Shown here: positions 35,065-43,736 of the stretch, piece after piece | How positions within the stretch are numbered: the stretch's first letter is position 1 | Layout of the letters: each line of letters opens with the position of its first letter | Assembly (NCBI GenBank): GCA_003240775.1 | Contig: QFNI01000018.1 | Location: 1-64,000, forward strand | DNA: 64,000 nucleotides | Origin: Mesorhizobium amorphae | GTDB lineage: Bacteria; Pseudomonadota; Alphaproteobacteria; Rhizobiales; Rhizobiaceae | Direction: 5' to 3' | Position numbers and translations under genes: made by a program | The notes under the pieces: generated by a model | What the model was told of the DNA's origin: nothing | Seen by the model: the letters and a program-made list of their open reading frames with translations, nothing else | The model's database searches: none

Positions 35065-36693
35065 ATGGCGCGATACGTATTCATAACGGGCGGCGTGGTT
35101 TCGTCGCTTGGCAAAGGCATCGCAGCGGCTGCTATCGCGGCCCTGCTTCAGGCACGCGGATACCGCGTGCGGCTCCGCAAGCTCGATCCCTATCTCAACG
35201 TCGACCCCGGCACGATGTCGCCCTACCAGCACGGCGAAGTGTTCGTGACCGATGACGGGGCCGAGACCGATCTCGATCTCGGCCACTACGAGCGCTTCAC
35301 CGGCCGCTCTGCCAATTTCCACGACAACATCACGACCGGCCGCATCTACAAGAACATCATCGAGAAGGAGCGGCGCGGCGACTATCTCGGCGCCACCGTC
35401 CAGGTGATCCCGCACGTCACCGACGAGATCAAGCAGTTCGTGCTTTCGGGCAACGAGGACTACGACTTCGTGCTCTGCGAGATCGGCGGAACCGTGGGCG
35501 ACATCGAGGCGATGCCGTTCCTGGAGGCCATCCGCCAGCTCGGCAACGACCTGCCGCGCAACCAGGCGGTCTACGTTCACCTGACGCTCATGCCGTTCAT
35601 TCCGGCAGCGGGCGAGCTCAAGACCAAGCCGACCCAGCATTCCGTGAAGGAATTACAGGCGATCGGCATCGCGCCCGACATCCTGCTCGTGCGCGCCGAC
35701 CGACCGATCCCTCGCGAGGAGCGGCGCAAGCTCTCGCTGTTCTGCAACGTGCGCGAGACCGCCGTGATCCAGGCGCTCGATGTGGCGAACATCTACGATG
35801 TGCCGGCCGCCTATCACCACGAGGGGCTCGACACGGAAGTGCTGGCGGCCTTCGGCATCGAGCCCGCACCGCTCCCGCGCATGGAGCGCTGGGACGACAT
35901 CGGCGCGCGCATCCACAACCCCGAGGGCGAGGTCACCATCGCCGTGGTCGGCAAATATACCGGCCTCAAGGATGCCTATAAGTCGCTGATCGAGGCGCTG
36001 AGCCATGGCGGCATGGCGAACCGGGTGAAGGTGAAGCTCGACTGGATCGAATCGGAAGTGTTCGAAAAGGAAGACCCCGCGCCTTTCCTCGAAAAAGTGC
36101 ACGGCATCCTGGTGCCCGGTGGCTTCGGCGAGCGCGGCTCGGAAGGCAAGATCCTGGCGGCGAAGTTCGCGCGCGAGCGGAAGGTGCCCTATTTCGGCAT
36201 CTGCTTCGGCATGCAGATGGCCTGCATCGAGGCCGCGCGCTCGCTGGCGGGCGTGGAAAAGGCGTCCTCCACCGAGTTCGGCCCGACGCCCGAGCCCGTT
36301 GTCGGCCTCATGACGGAATGGCTGCGCGGCAACATGCTGGAAAAACGATTGGCGAGCGGCGATCTGGGCGGCACCATGCGTCTGGGCGCCTATGAGGCGA
36401 AGCTCGCCCCCGAATCGCGGATCGCGGCCATTTATGGCGACACCGACATCAAGGAGCGCCACCGCCACCGCTACGAGGTGAACATCGACTACAAGGCGCG
36501 GCTGGAAGAAGCCGGGCTGGTGTTTGCCGGCATGTCGCCGGACGGCGTTCTACCGGAAACAGTGGAATATCCCGACCATCCCTGGTTCATCGGGGTGCAG
36601 TACCACCCTGAATTGAAAAGCCGGCCGTTCGAACCGCATCCGCTGTTTGCGAGCTTCATCGCGGCGGCGATGGAGCAATCGCGACTGGTTTAG
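35065..36693 (+). CDS. pyrG: CTP synthase
   Basis: 542 residues; converts UTP to CTP using glutamine. The amidoligase domain begins RYVFITGGVVSSLGKGI (about residues 3-19). The glutaminase domain holds GICFGMQMA with nucleophile C380, and the catalytic His-Glu in YHPELKSRP near residue 515. Full length. ATG at 35065 gives the conserved start MARYVFITGG. No strong ribosome-binding site is visible. Confidence 0.97.
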   Translation: MARYVFITGGVVSSLGKGIAAAAIAALLQARGYRVRLRKLDPYLNVDPGTMSPYQHGEVFVTDDGAETDLDLGHYERFTGRSANFHDNITTGRIYKNIIEKERRGDYLGATVQVIPHVTDEIKQFVLSGNEDYDFVLCEIGGTVGDIEAMPFLEAIRQLGNDLPRNQAVYVHLTLMPFIPAAGELKTKPTQHSVKELQAIGIAPDILLVRADRPIPREERRKLSLFCNVRETAVIQALDVANIYDVPAAYHHEGLDTEVLAAFGIEPAPLPRMERWDDIGARIHNPEGEVTIAVVGKYTGLKDAYKSLIEALSHGGMANRVKVKLDWIESEVFEKEDPAPFLEKVHGILVPGGFGERGSEGKILAAKFARERKVPYFGICFGMQMACIEAARSLAGVEKASSTEFGPTPEPVVGLMTEWLRGNMLEKRLASGDLGGTMRLGAYEAKLAPESRIAAIYGDTDIKERHRHRYEVNIDYKARLEEAGLVFAGMSPDGVLPETVEYPDHPWFIGVQYHPELKSRPFEPHPLFASFIAAAMEQSRLV

Positions 36694-36708
36694 GGGCGCA
36701 AGGTCCCC

Positions 36709-37006
36709 TCAGGGAGCGGCGAAAAACGCCGCAAGCGCCGCAGCCAGTTCTTCAGATGCCTCTTCAGCCATGTGGTGGCCGCTCGGGACGCGGCCGCCCG
36801 TGAGCGGGCCTGCGAACCGAGGGGCGCGAAGAAGAACCAGTGCCGCCAGAGTCCGGCAAAGCGCTGGTCGGCGCGTTCCAGCGCTTCGAGGACAGGCACT
36901 GCGTCGAGGATGGCCAGGCGTTCCACCGAAGCATGGTGATCCATCGCAGTGCGAAAGCCGGTAGGCGCCCCGGTATGGTCTCGAGCGCGAAGCCCTCGAA
37001 CATTTC
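36709..37006 (-). pseudogene. Decayed alpha/beta hydrolase (haloacetate dehalogenase-like) remnant
   Basis: Two pieces of one alpha/beta hydrolase survive in different frames. Piece one (about 36986-36813) reads HTGAPTGFRTAMDHHASVER, then LAILDAVPVLEALERADQRF and WRHWFFFA, matching the region after the nucleophile elbow in dehalogenase-like hydrolases. Piece two (about 36816-36709) reads FAGPLTGGRVPSGHHMAEEA, then SEELAAALAAFF and a stop, matching the C-terminus with the catalytic histidine (GHHMAEEA). The N-terminal ~100 residues with the nucleophile and an internal stretch are missing and the frames shift at about 36815. It lies directly downstream of the carboxypeptidase lipoprotein gene on the same strand. 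Confidence 0.75.
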
Positions 37007-37008
37007 GC

Positions 37009-37926
37009 TCAGTTCGTCTCGGGCTCGAAGAATTCCGGGTTCTCCGGGGCGCGCTGGGAGCCGACGGACGAAGCGGGCATATAGGTGTCGACGAGGGCCG
37101 CCGCATAGTCGTCTCGCGCCTTGCCGGTCGCGCCGCCCATGACCACGAAGATCATCTTCTTGCCGCCACGGTTGACGGAGGTGACGATGTTGAAGCCCGA
37201 GGCGCGGGTGTAGCCGGTCTTGATGCCGTCGGCACCGTCCACGCGCGACAGGAGCCTGTTGTGGCCGCGGATGGTGCGTGAGCCGTAGGCGAAGCTCTGC
37301 GTCGAAAAATAATGATAGTGGCGGCCGTAGCGCTTGCGCAGGGCGAAGCCGAGCGTCGCCATGTCGCGCGCGGTGGTCTGCTGCTCGGGATCGGGAAGGC
37401 CCGACGCGTTGCGGAAGCGGGTGTTGCGCAGGCCGAGCGCCCGGGCACGCGCGGTCATCTGCTCGGCGAAGCGCTCCTCGGTGCCGCCCAGGAATTCGCC
37501 CACGGCCGCAGCCACATCGTTGGCGGACTTGGTGATGAGCGCCTTGATGGCGTCGTCCACGCTGATCGTCTGGCCGGGGCGGAAGCCGATCTTGGTGGGC
37601 GGGCGGGAGGCAGCGTAGGCCGAAACGGGGATCTGAGTGTCGGGCGTGATGCGACGCGCGTCGAGCGCGTCGAACAGCATGAGAACCGTCATCATCTTGG
37701 TGAGCGAGGCGGGGTAGCGCGCCTCGTTGGATTGGGATTCGAACAGCACACGCCCGCTGTCCCCGTCGATCACGATCGCGGCATGCTTGCCCGTGACCGG
37801 CCCGAAGGAGGCGGGCGAGGGGGGCGTGACGGTTTCGAGCGTCTGCGAGGTGGAGCAGCCGGCGAGCGCGAAAAGCGATGCGACGACGAGCGCCCGAACG
37901 GGCGAGGCGAATGCGGACGGGATCAC
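37009..37926 (-). CDS. D-alanyl-D-alanine carboxypeptidase, lipoprotein (DacF-like)
   Basis: 305 residues, a second D,D-carboxypeptidase in the window. A lipobox FALAGCS is at about residues 19-25, so it should be membrane-anchored through lipid rather than by the C-terminal helix of PBP5. Penicillin-binding motifs: SLTK (YPASLTKMMTV, about 73), SAN (TKSANDVAAAVGE, about 133) and KTG (DGIKTGYTRASGFNIV, about 233). The PBP5-C domain is absent. The ATG at 37926 lies in a 148-bp gap shared with divergent kdsA. Confidence 0.9.
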   Translation of the reverse strand: MIPSAFASPVRALVVASLFALAGCSTSQTLETVTPPSPASFGPVTGKHAAIVIDGDSGRVLFESQSNEARYPASLTKMMTVLMLFDALDARRITPDTQIPVSAYAASRPPTKIGFRPGQTISVDDAIKALITKSANDVAAAVGEFLGGTEERFAEQMTARARALGLRNTRFRNASGLPDPEQQTTARDMATLGFALRKRYGRHYHYFSTQSFAYGSRTIRGHNRLLSRVDGADGIKTGYTRASGFNIVTSVNRGGKKMIFVVMGGATGKARDDYAAALVDTYMPASSVGSQRAPENPEFFEPETN

Positions 37927-38074
37927 GGGGAAGAAGCTGCCTGGATCGGAAGGGGTTTCCTAACCAAGAAACCCCAATCGCGTCAAAGAGGGCTTAATGG
38001 AGTGGGCGACGCTGCGGCTTGCCGGGGAGCGCTATCTCAGGCAAATCGCGCGCGTTCGTAAAAGGAAGCCAGCC

Positions 38075-38917
38075 ATGCAGCCCACCTTGCAGCCCCAGAG
38101 CGAAGTCGCCGTCGGTTCCGTGCGCTTCGGCAACAGCCTGCCGCTGACGCTGATCGCCGGGCCCTGCCAGATGGAGAGCCGCGAGCACGCCTTCGACATG
38201 GCGGGACGGCTGAAAGAGATGGCTGCCTCGCTCGGCATCGGCCTCGTCTACAAGTCGTCCTTCGACAAGGCCAACCGCACCTCTCTCAAGGGCACGCGCG
38301 GGATCGGGCTGGAGGCTGCGCTGCCGGTCTTCGCCGACATCAAGCGGGAATTCGGCCTGCCCGTGCTGACCGACGTGCATTCCGAAGAGCAATGCCGCGC
38401 GGTGGCCGAGGTGATTGACATCCTGCAGATCCCCGCCTTCCTGTGCCGGCAGACGGACCTCTTGATTGCCGCGGCCGAGACGGGGCGCGTGGTGAATGTG
38501 AAGAAGGGGCAGTTCCTGGCGCCCTGGGACATGCGCAACGTGGTCGCGAAGATCACGGGCTCGGGCAATGCGCAGGTGCTGGTGACCGAACGCGGCGCGT
38601 CGTTCGGCTACAACACGCTGGTGTCCGACATGCGGTCGCTGCCGATCATGGCGGAGATGGGCGCGCCCGTGGTGTTTGACGCGACGCATTCGGTGCAGCA
38701 GCCGGGCGGGCAGGGCGGCTCGTCGGGCGGCGAGCGGCGTTTCGTGGAAACGCTGTCTCGCGCGGCGGTCGCGGTGGGGGTCGCAGCGGTCTTCATCGAA
38801 ACGCATGAGGACCCCGACAACGCACCCTCGGACGGGCCGAACATGGTGCCGATCGACAAGCTGCCCGCGCTGATCGAGCGGCTGGTGGCCTTCGACCGGG
38901 TAGCGAAGGCGCTCTGA
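38075..38917 (+). CDS. kdsA: 3-deoxy-8-phosphooctulonate synthase (KDO8P synthase)
   Basis: 280 residues; condenses arabinose 5-phosphate with phosphoenolpyruvate for the KDO of lipopolysaccharide. Motifs: LIAGPCQMES (about residues 23-32), YKSSFDKANRTS (about 57-68), DVHSEEQ (about 100) and DATHSVQQPGGQ (about 200-211). ATG at 38075 with AAAGGAAG upstream. It precedes a PRC-barrel gene and eno, as in other rhizobia. Confidence 0.96.
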   Translation: MQPTLQPQSEVAVGSVRFGNSLPLTLIAGPCQMESREHAFDMAGRLKEMAASLGIGLVYKSSFDKANRTSLKGTRGIGLEAALPVFADIKREFGLPVLTDVHSEEQCRAVAEVIDILQIPAFLCRQTDLLIAAAETGRVVNVKKGQFLAPWDMRNVVAKITGSGNAQVLVTERGASFGYNTLVSDMRSLPIMAEMGAPVVFDATHSVQQPGGQGGSSGGERRFVETLSRAAVAVGVAAVFIETHEDPDNAPSDGPNMVPIDKLPALIERLVAFDRVAKAL

Positions 38918-38943
38918 GGGGGAACCCCCGCGCGGCCGATCCA

Positions 38944-38970
38944 TTCCCCTTGCAGATTCCAACAGGGGAA
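38944..38970 (+). promoter_or_regulatory. Hairpin that pairs the ribosome-binding site of the PRC-barrel gene
   Basis: TTCCCCT (38944-38950) can pair with AGGGGAA (38964-38970), which is the Shine-Dalgarno of the gene starting at 38976, with a 13-nt loop. Seven consecutive pairs would hide the site; whether this regulates translation is not known. Confidence 0.4.
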
Positions 38971-38975
38971 ACGCC

Positions 38976-39341
38976 ATGACAACCCTTTCCGGACACACGC
39001 GCGCCATCGCGGCTTCCAAGGTGGTCGGCACAGCCGTCTACAACACGGCCGGTCAGAGCATCGGAACGATCAGCGACCTGATGCTCGACAAGAATTCCAA
39101 CAACATTATGTTCGCCGTGATCTCGTTCGGCGGTTTTCTCGGCATCGGCGAGAAGTACCATGCGGTGCCCTGGTCCTCGCTCGACTACGAGAAGAGCCGG
39201 GCCGGATATGTGGTGCCCTATTCCAAAGAGCAGCTGGAAGCTGCGCCCGCTTACTCGGTGGACGACCTGTCGCGCGAAGACGGTCGCACCGCGCGCGACG
39301 CGTCATACGACTATTACAAAGTCGATCCCTACTGGTCCTGA
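38976..39341 (+). CDS. PRC-barrel domain protein
   Basis: 121 residues, one PRC-barrel (about residues 10-90): KVVGTAVYNTAGQSIGTISD, then GEKYHAVPWSSLDYE. The beta-barrel fold occurs in photosynthetic reaction centre H subunits and RimM, and small stand-alone versions like this are common in Rhizobiales without known function. The C-terminal 35 residues are polar and end YYKVDPYWS. ATG at 38976, 58 bp after kdsA, with AGGGGAA upstream. Confidence 0.85.
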   Translation: MTTLSGHTRAIAASKVVGTAVYNTAGQSIGTISDLMLDKNSNNIMFAVISFGGFLGIGEKYHAVPWSSLDYEKSRAGYVVPYSKEQLEAAPAYSVDDLSREDGRTARDASYDYYKVDPYWS

Positions 39342-39414
39342 GCCTCGCCTCTCCGAATTGCCTTCCCTCGCGGTTGCGCTATGAGAGGCGCAATCGCTGG
39401 AAAGGGAAAGCTCC

Positions 39415-40695
39415 ATGACCGCCATCGTCGATATCGTCGGCCGCGAAATCCTGGACAGCCGGGGCAACCCGACGGTCGAAGTCGATGTGGTGCTGGAGGA
39501 CGGCTCGATGGGCCGTGCCGCCGTGCCCTCGGGCGCTTCCACCGGCGCGCACGAGGCCGTCGAACTGCGCGACGGCGGCAGCCGGTATCTCGGCAAGGGT
39601 GTGCAGAAGGCCGTCGACGCCGTGAACGGCGAGCTGTTCGAGGCGGTTGGCGGGCTCGAGGCCGAGGACCAGGCCAAGGTCGACCAGGTGATGATCGATC
39701 TCGACGGCACGCCCAACAAGAGCCGGCTCGGCGCCAACGCCATTCTGGGCGTTTCGCTCGCCATCGCGAAGGCGGCCGCCCAGGCGGCCGACCTGCCGCT
39801 CTACCGCTATGTGGGGGGCACCAATGCGCGGCTCCTGCCTGTGCCGATGATGAACATCATCAACGGCGGCGCGCATGCCGACAACCCCATCGACTTCCAG
39901 GAATTCATGGTGCTGCCCTTCGGCGCGCCGAACCTCAAGGAAGCCGTGCGCTGGGGCGCGGAGATCTTCCACACGCTCAAGAAGGGCCTGAAGGACGCTG
40001 GCCACAACACCAATGTGGGCGACGAGGGCGGCTTCGCGCCGAACCTCCAGAGCGCGCAGGAAGCGCTCGACTTCATCATGAAGTCGATCGAGAAGGCCGG
40101 CTACAAGCCGGGCGAGGATGTCGGCATCGGCCTCGACTGCGCGGCGACCGAGTTCTTCAAGAACGGCGCATATGTCTATGAAGGCGAGGGCGCGACGCGC
40201 GACCCGGAAGCCCAGGCGCGTTATCTGGCCGAGCTTGCCGCGAACTACCCGATCATCTCGATCGAGGACGGCATGGCCGAGGACGACTGGGACGGCTGGA
40301 AGGCCCTGACCGAGCTTGCCGGCGACAAGGTGCAGCTCGTGGGCGACGACCTCTTCGTGACCAACACCGCGCGCCTGCGCGACGGCATCCGCATCGGCGT
40401 CGCCAACTCCATCCTGGTGAAGGTCAACCAGATCGGTTCGCTGACCGAGACGCTCGATGCCGTTGAGACCGCGCACAAGGCGCGCTACACGGCCGTCATG
40501 TCGCACCGCTCGGGCGAGACCGAGGATTCCACCATCGCCGATCTCGCGGTCGCCACGAATTGCGGGCAGATCAAGACGGGCTCGCTCGCGCGCTCGGACC
40601 GGCTTGCGAAATACAACCAGCTCATCCGCATCGAGGAGGAGTTGGGTAAGCAGGCGCGATATGCGGGTCGCGACATCATCCGGGCCGCGCGATAA
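39415..40695 (+). CDS. eno: Enolase
   Basis: 426 residues; dehydrates 2-phosphoglycerate to phosphoenolpyruvate. Motifs: SRGNPTVEVDVVLEDG (about residues 14-29), SGASTGAHEAVELRDG (about 41-56), metal ligands in NVGDEGGFAPN (about 200-210) and SIEDGMAEDDW (about 281-291), and the signature SHRSGETEDSTIADLAVAT (about 363-381). ATG at 39415. Followed 54 bp later by ftsB. Confidence 0.98.
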   Translation: MTAIVDIVGREILDSRGNPTVEVDVVLEDGSMGRAAVPSGASTGAHEAVELRDGGSRYLGKGVQKAVDAVNGELFEAVGGLEAEDQAKVDQVMIDLDGTPNKSRLGANAILGVSLAIAKAAAQAADLPLYRYVGGTNARLLPVPMMNIINGGAHADNPIDFQEFMVLPFGAPNLKEAVRWGAEIFHTLKKGLKDAGHNTNVGDEGGFAPNLQSAQEALDFIMKSIEKAGYKPGEDVGIGLDCAATEFFKNGAYVYEGEGATRDPEAQARYLAELAANYPIISIEDGMAEDDWDGWKALTELAGDKVQLVGDDLFVTNTARLRDGIRIGVANSILVKVNQIGSLTETLDAVETAHKARYTAVMSHRSGETEDSTIADLAVATNCGQIKTGSLARSDRLAKYNQLIRIEEELGKQARYAGRDIIRAAR

Positions 40696-40749
40696 ACCGC
40701 GCGTTAAGCGCGTTCTGCGAATCTGGTGCGGCACGGAGAATGCCGCATC

Positions 40750-41076
40750 ATGTGGACCAAGCAGCACAAGCAACGAGGCACGGGACGGCTGATCGTGCCC
40801 GCGCTCACGGCCTGCGTGCTGTCTTATTTCGGCTACCACGCCTACAACGGCGACTACGGCATCTACGCGACCTACCGTTACCAGGAGCGCGAGGCCGAAC
40901 TCACCAAGGAACTCGCCGAGATCCGCGAACAGCGGATCGCCGTCGAGCGCCGTGTGCAGATGGTGCATGACGGCACGCTCGACCGCGACCTCGTGGACGA
41001 GCAGGCGCGACGCGCGCTCAACCTCTCCCAGGCCAACGAGATCACGGTCATGCGCCGTGTTGCAGTGCAGCATTAA
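40750..41076 (+). CDS. ftsB: Cell division protein FtsB (septum formation initiator)
   Basis: 108 residues, with one N-terminal membrane helix (about 17-33, LIVPALTACVLSYFGYHA) and a coiled coil after it (about 45-85, rich in Glu, Arg, Leu and Gln). It matches the FtsB/DivIC family, which links FtsQ and FtsL in the divisome. ATG at 40750; an earlier in-frame start at 40726 adds eight unconvincing residues. Gene order eno-ftsB-pdhA is conserved in alphaproteobacteria. Confidence 0.88.
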   Translation: MWTKQHKQRGTGRLIVPALTACVLSYFGYHAYNGDYGIYATYRYQEREAELTKELAEIREQRIAVERRVQMVHDGTLDRDLVDEQARRALNLSQANEITVMRRVAVQH

Positions 41077-41132
41077 ATGCTGCGGATAAACGCAACGAAA
41101 TGAACGGCTTAGCTGCATAGGACCCATGCATT

Positions 41133-41154
41133 TTCCGCATGGCCGGATGCGGAA
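41133..41154. promoter_or_regulatory. Perfect inverted repeat upstream of pdhA
   Basis: TTCCGCAT (41133-41140), GGCCGG loop, ATGCGGAA (41147-41154): an 8-bp perfect palindrome 85 nt before pdhA. It lacks a T run and could be an operator or leader hairpin of the pyruvate dehydrogenase operon. Confidence 0.45.
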
Positions 41155-41183
41155 CCCCATGTTAGCTATTGCTCCAGGCTGCG

Positions 41184-41215
41184 GTCGGGAGAGCAACTGC
41201 AGCTCGTCGCCCGAC
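41184..41215 (+). promoter_or_regulatory. Nested hairpin in the pdhA leader
   Basis: GTCGGG (41184-41189) pairs with CCCGAC (41210-41215) around an inner GAGC/GCTC pair (41191-41194 and 41202-41205). It ends 23 nt before the pdhA start and may shape translation of the leader. Confidence 0.35.
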
Positions 41216-41238
41216 GCGGCACCAAATGGGAGCGAGCC

Positions 41239-42279
41239 ATGGCAATTGCGGCACTCAAAGCGCAGCCGGACTCCGAGCACGAATTGGACGTGCCAGCGCT
41301 GAAAGCGCCGGAGCCTGCGAAGTTCGACAAGGCGCAGGAGCTTCTGGCCTATCGCGAGATGCTTTTGATCCGCCGCTTCGAGGAGCGCGCGGGACAGCTC
41401 TACGGCATGGGCTTCATCGGCGGCTTCTGCCACCTCTATATCGGCCAGGAAGCCGTGGTCACCGGCATGCAGATGGCGATGATCGAGGGCGATCAGGTGA
41501 TCACGGGCTATCGCGACCACGGCCACATGCTGGCCTGCGGGATGAGCGCGCGCGGCGTGATGGCGGAACTGACCGGGCGCCGCGGCGGCTTGTCGAAGGG
41601 CAAGGGCGGCTCGATGCACATGTTCTCCAAGGAGAAGCATTTCTACGGCGGCCACGGCATCGTCGGCGCGCAGGTATCGCTGGGCACTGGTCTCGCATTC
41701 GCGAACAAGTATCGCGGCAACGAGAATGTCTCCGTTACCTATTTCGGCGACGGCGCGGCCAACCAGGGCCAGGTCTATGAGAGCTTCAACATGGCCTCGC
41801 TATGGAAGCTCCCAGTGATCTTCGTGATCGAGAACAACCGCTATGCGATGGGCACGTCGGTGTCGCGTTCCTCGGCCGAGACGAATTTCGCGCAGCGCGG
41901 ACTGTCGTTCAAGATTCCCGGCATCCAGGTGGACGGCATGGACGTGCGCGCGGTGAAGGCCGCAGCCGATCTCGCCACCGAGTGGTGCCGCTCGGGCAAG
42001 GGCCCGATCATCCTGGAGATGCAGACCTACCGCTATCGCGGCCACTCGATGTCGGATCCCGCGAAATACCGCTCCAAGGACGAGGTGCAGAAGATGCGCA
42101 CCGAATCCGACCCGATCGAGCAGGTGCGCAAGCGGCTGCTGGAAGCTCAGTGGGCGACCGAAGACGAATTGAAGGCGATCGACAAGGAGGTGCGCGACGT
42201 GGTCGCCGACTCCGCCGAGTTCGCGCAGACCGACCCCGAGCCGGACGCGTCCGAGCTCTGGACCGACATTCTCCGCTGA
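41239..42279 (+). CDS. pdhA: Pyruvate dehydrogenase E1 component subunit alpha
   Basis: 346 residues; binds thiamine diphosphate and decarboxylates pyruvate with PdhB. The ThDP motif GDGAANQGQVYE (about residues 170-181) ends in the NQG motif; GRRGGLSKGKGGSMHMF (about 116-132) and YRYRGHSMSDPAKYR (about 265-279) are the conserved alpha-subunit loops. A 30-residue N-terminal extension precedes the catalytic domain. ATG at 41239. First gene of pdhA-pdhB-uma2-pdhC-gdsl-lpd. Confidence 0.97.
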   Translation: MAIAALKAQPDSEHELDVPALKAPEPAKFDKAQELLAYREMLLIRRFEERAGQLYGMGFIGGFCHLYIGQEAVVTGMQMAMIEGDQVITGYRDHGHMLACGMSARGVMAELTGRRGGLSKGKGGSMHMFSKEKHFYGGHGIVGAQVSLGTGLAFANKYRGNENVSVTYFGDGAANQGQVYESFNMASLWKLPVIFVIENNRYAMGTSVSRSSAETNFAQRGLSFKIPGIQVDGMDVRAVKAAADLATEWCRSGKGPIILEMQTYRYRGHSMSDPAKYRSKDEVQKMRTESDPIEQVRKRLLEAQWATEDELKAIDKEVRDVVADSAEFAQTDPEPDASELWTDILR

Positions 42280-42289
42280 GAGCCGCCTC

Positions 42290-43708
42290 ATGCCGATCCA
42301 GATTCTGATGCCCGCCCTTTCCCCCACCATGGAGGAGGGCACCCTGTCCAAATGGCTCAAGGCCGAAGGTGACACGATCGCCGCCGGTGACGTGATCGCC
42401 GAGATCGAGACCGACAAGGCCACCATGGAAGTGGAGGCCGTCGACGAGGGCACGCTGGGCAAGATCCTGGTCGAGGCCGGCTCGGAAGGCGTCAAGGTGA
42501 ATACGCCGATCGCGGTGCTGCTGGCCGAGGGCGAAAGCGCGGACGATGCGGCAGCAGCCGCGCCCGCGCAGGCGGAAGCCGAGCCCAAGGCAGCCGCCAA
42601 CGAGGAGCCGGGCGAGATCGGCAACACGGCTGATGTCGGCGAGGCGGCCGAGCGCGCGGCGAGCGTTCCTGCCGAAGCGAAGGCGGCTGATGCGCCCGTG
42701 GACGAGGTGCCGGCGGGTACCGAGATGGTGTCCACCACCGTGCGCGAAGCGCTGCGCGACGCGATGGCCGAAGAGATGCGCCGCGACGAAGACGTGTTCG
42801 TGATGGGCGAAGAGGTGGCCGAGTACCAGGGCGCCTACAAGATCACGCAGGGCCTGCTGCAGGAGTTCGGCGCAAAGCGCGTGGTGGACACGCCGATCAC
42901 CGAGCACGGTTTCGCGGGCGTGGGTGTGGGCGCGGCGTTTGCGGGGCTCAAGCCCATCGTGGAGTTCATGACGTTCAACTTCGCCATGCAGGCGATCGAC
43001 CACATCATCAATTCGGCGGCGAAGACGCTCTACATGTCAGGCGGCCAGATGGGCGCCCCGATCGTGTTCCGCGGCCCGAACGGGGCAGCAGCACGCGTGG
43101 CGGCGCAGCACAGCCAGGATTATTCGGCGTGGTACTCGTCGATCCCCGGCCTCAAGGTGGTGATGCCCTACACGGCGTCCGACGCGAAGGGGCTGCTTAA
43201 GGCCGCGATCCGCGACCCCAACCCCGTGATCTTCCTCGAGAACGAAATCCTCTACGGGCAGAGCTTCGACGTGCCGAAGCTCGACGACTTCGTGCTGCCG
43301 ATCGGCAAGGCGCGCATCCACAAGCCCGGCAAGGACGTGACCATCGTGTCCTTCGGCATCGGCATGACCTATGCCGTGAAAGCTGAGGCCGAGTTGCGGG
43401 GCTTGGGCATCGATGCCGAGATCATCGACCTGCGAAGCCTGCGTCCGCTCGACCTCGACACCGTGATCGCATCCGTCAAGAAGACCAACCGTCTGGTCGT
43501 CGTGGAGGAGGGCTTCCCGCAGAACTCGGTGGGCGACCATATTGCCAACCAGGTGTCGCAGCGCGCGTTCGATCATCTCGACGCACCGGTGATCACGATC
43601 GCGGGCAAGGACGTGCCGATGCCTTATGCGGCAAACCTTGAGAAGCTCGCGCTGCCGAATGTGGGCGAGGTGGTCGCGGCTGTGAAGGCGGTTACGTATC
43701 GGGGGTGA
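42290..43708 (+). CDS. pdhB: Pyruvate dehydrogenase E1 subunit beta with N-terminal lipoyl domain
   Basis: 472 residues. Residues 1-80 form a lipoyl domain with the lipoylation site K43 in ETDKATMEVEAVDEG, followed by an alanine/glutamate-rich linker (about 80-140) and the transketolase-like E1-beta domain (about 145-472; EEVAEYQGAYKIT, GFAGVGVGAAFAGLKPI). The lipoyl fusion to E1-beta is an alphaproteobacterial trait. Ten bp after pdhA. Confidence 0.97.
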   Translation: MPIQILMPALSPTMEEGTLSKWLKAEGDTIAAGDVIAEIETDKATMEVEAVDEGTLGKILVEAGSEGVKVNTPIAVLLAEGESADDAAAAAPAQAEAEPKAAANEEPGEIGNTADVGEAAERAASVPAEAKAADAPVDEVPAGTEMVSTTVREALRDAMAEEMRRDEDVFVMGEEVAEYQGAYKITQGLLQEFGAKRVVDTPITEHGFAGVGVGAAFAGLKPIVEFMTFNFAMQAIDHIINSAAKTLYMSGGQMGAPIVFRGPNGAAARVAAQHSQDYSAWYSSIPGLKVVMPYTASDAKGLLKAAIRDPNPVIFLENEILYGQSFDVPKLDDFVLPIGKARIHKPGKDVTIVSFGIGMTYAVKAEAELRGLGIDAEIIDLRSLRPLDLDTVIASVKKTNRLVVVEEGFPQNSVGDHIANQVSQRAFDHLDAPVITIAGKDVPMPYAANLEKLALPNVGEVVAAVKAVTYRG

Positions 43709-43736
43709 TAGGGGGGTCACCCAAAGGGCGAGCACG

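Noticed and set aside
39379..41655. 758-codon minus-strand frame opposite eno-ftsB-pdhA
   Set aside because: Shadow of three well-conserved plus-strand genes; His/Arg/Leu-rich composition typical of antisense frames in high-GC DNA.
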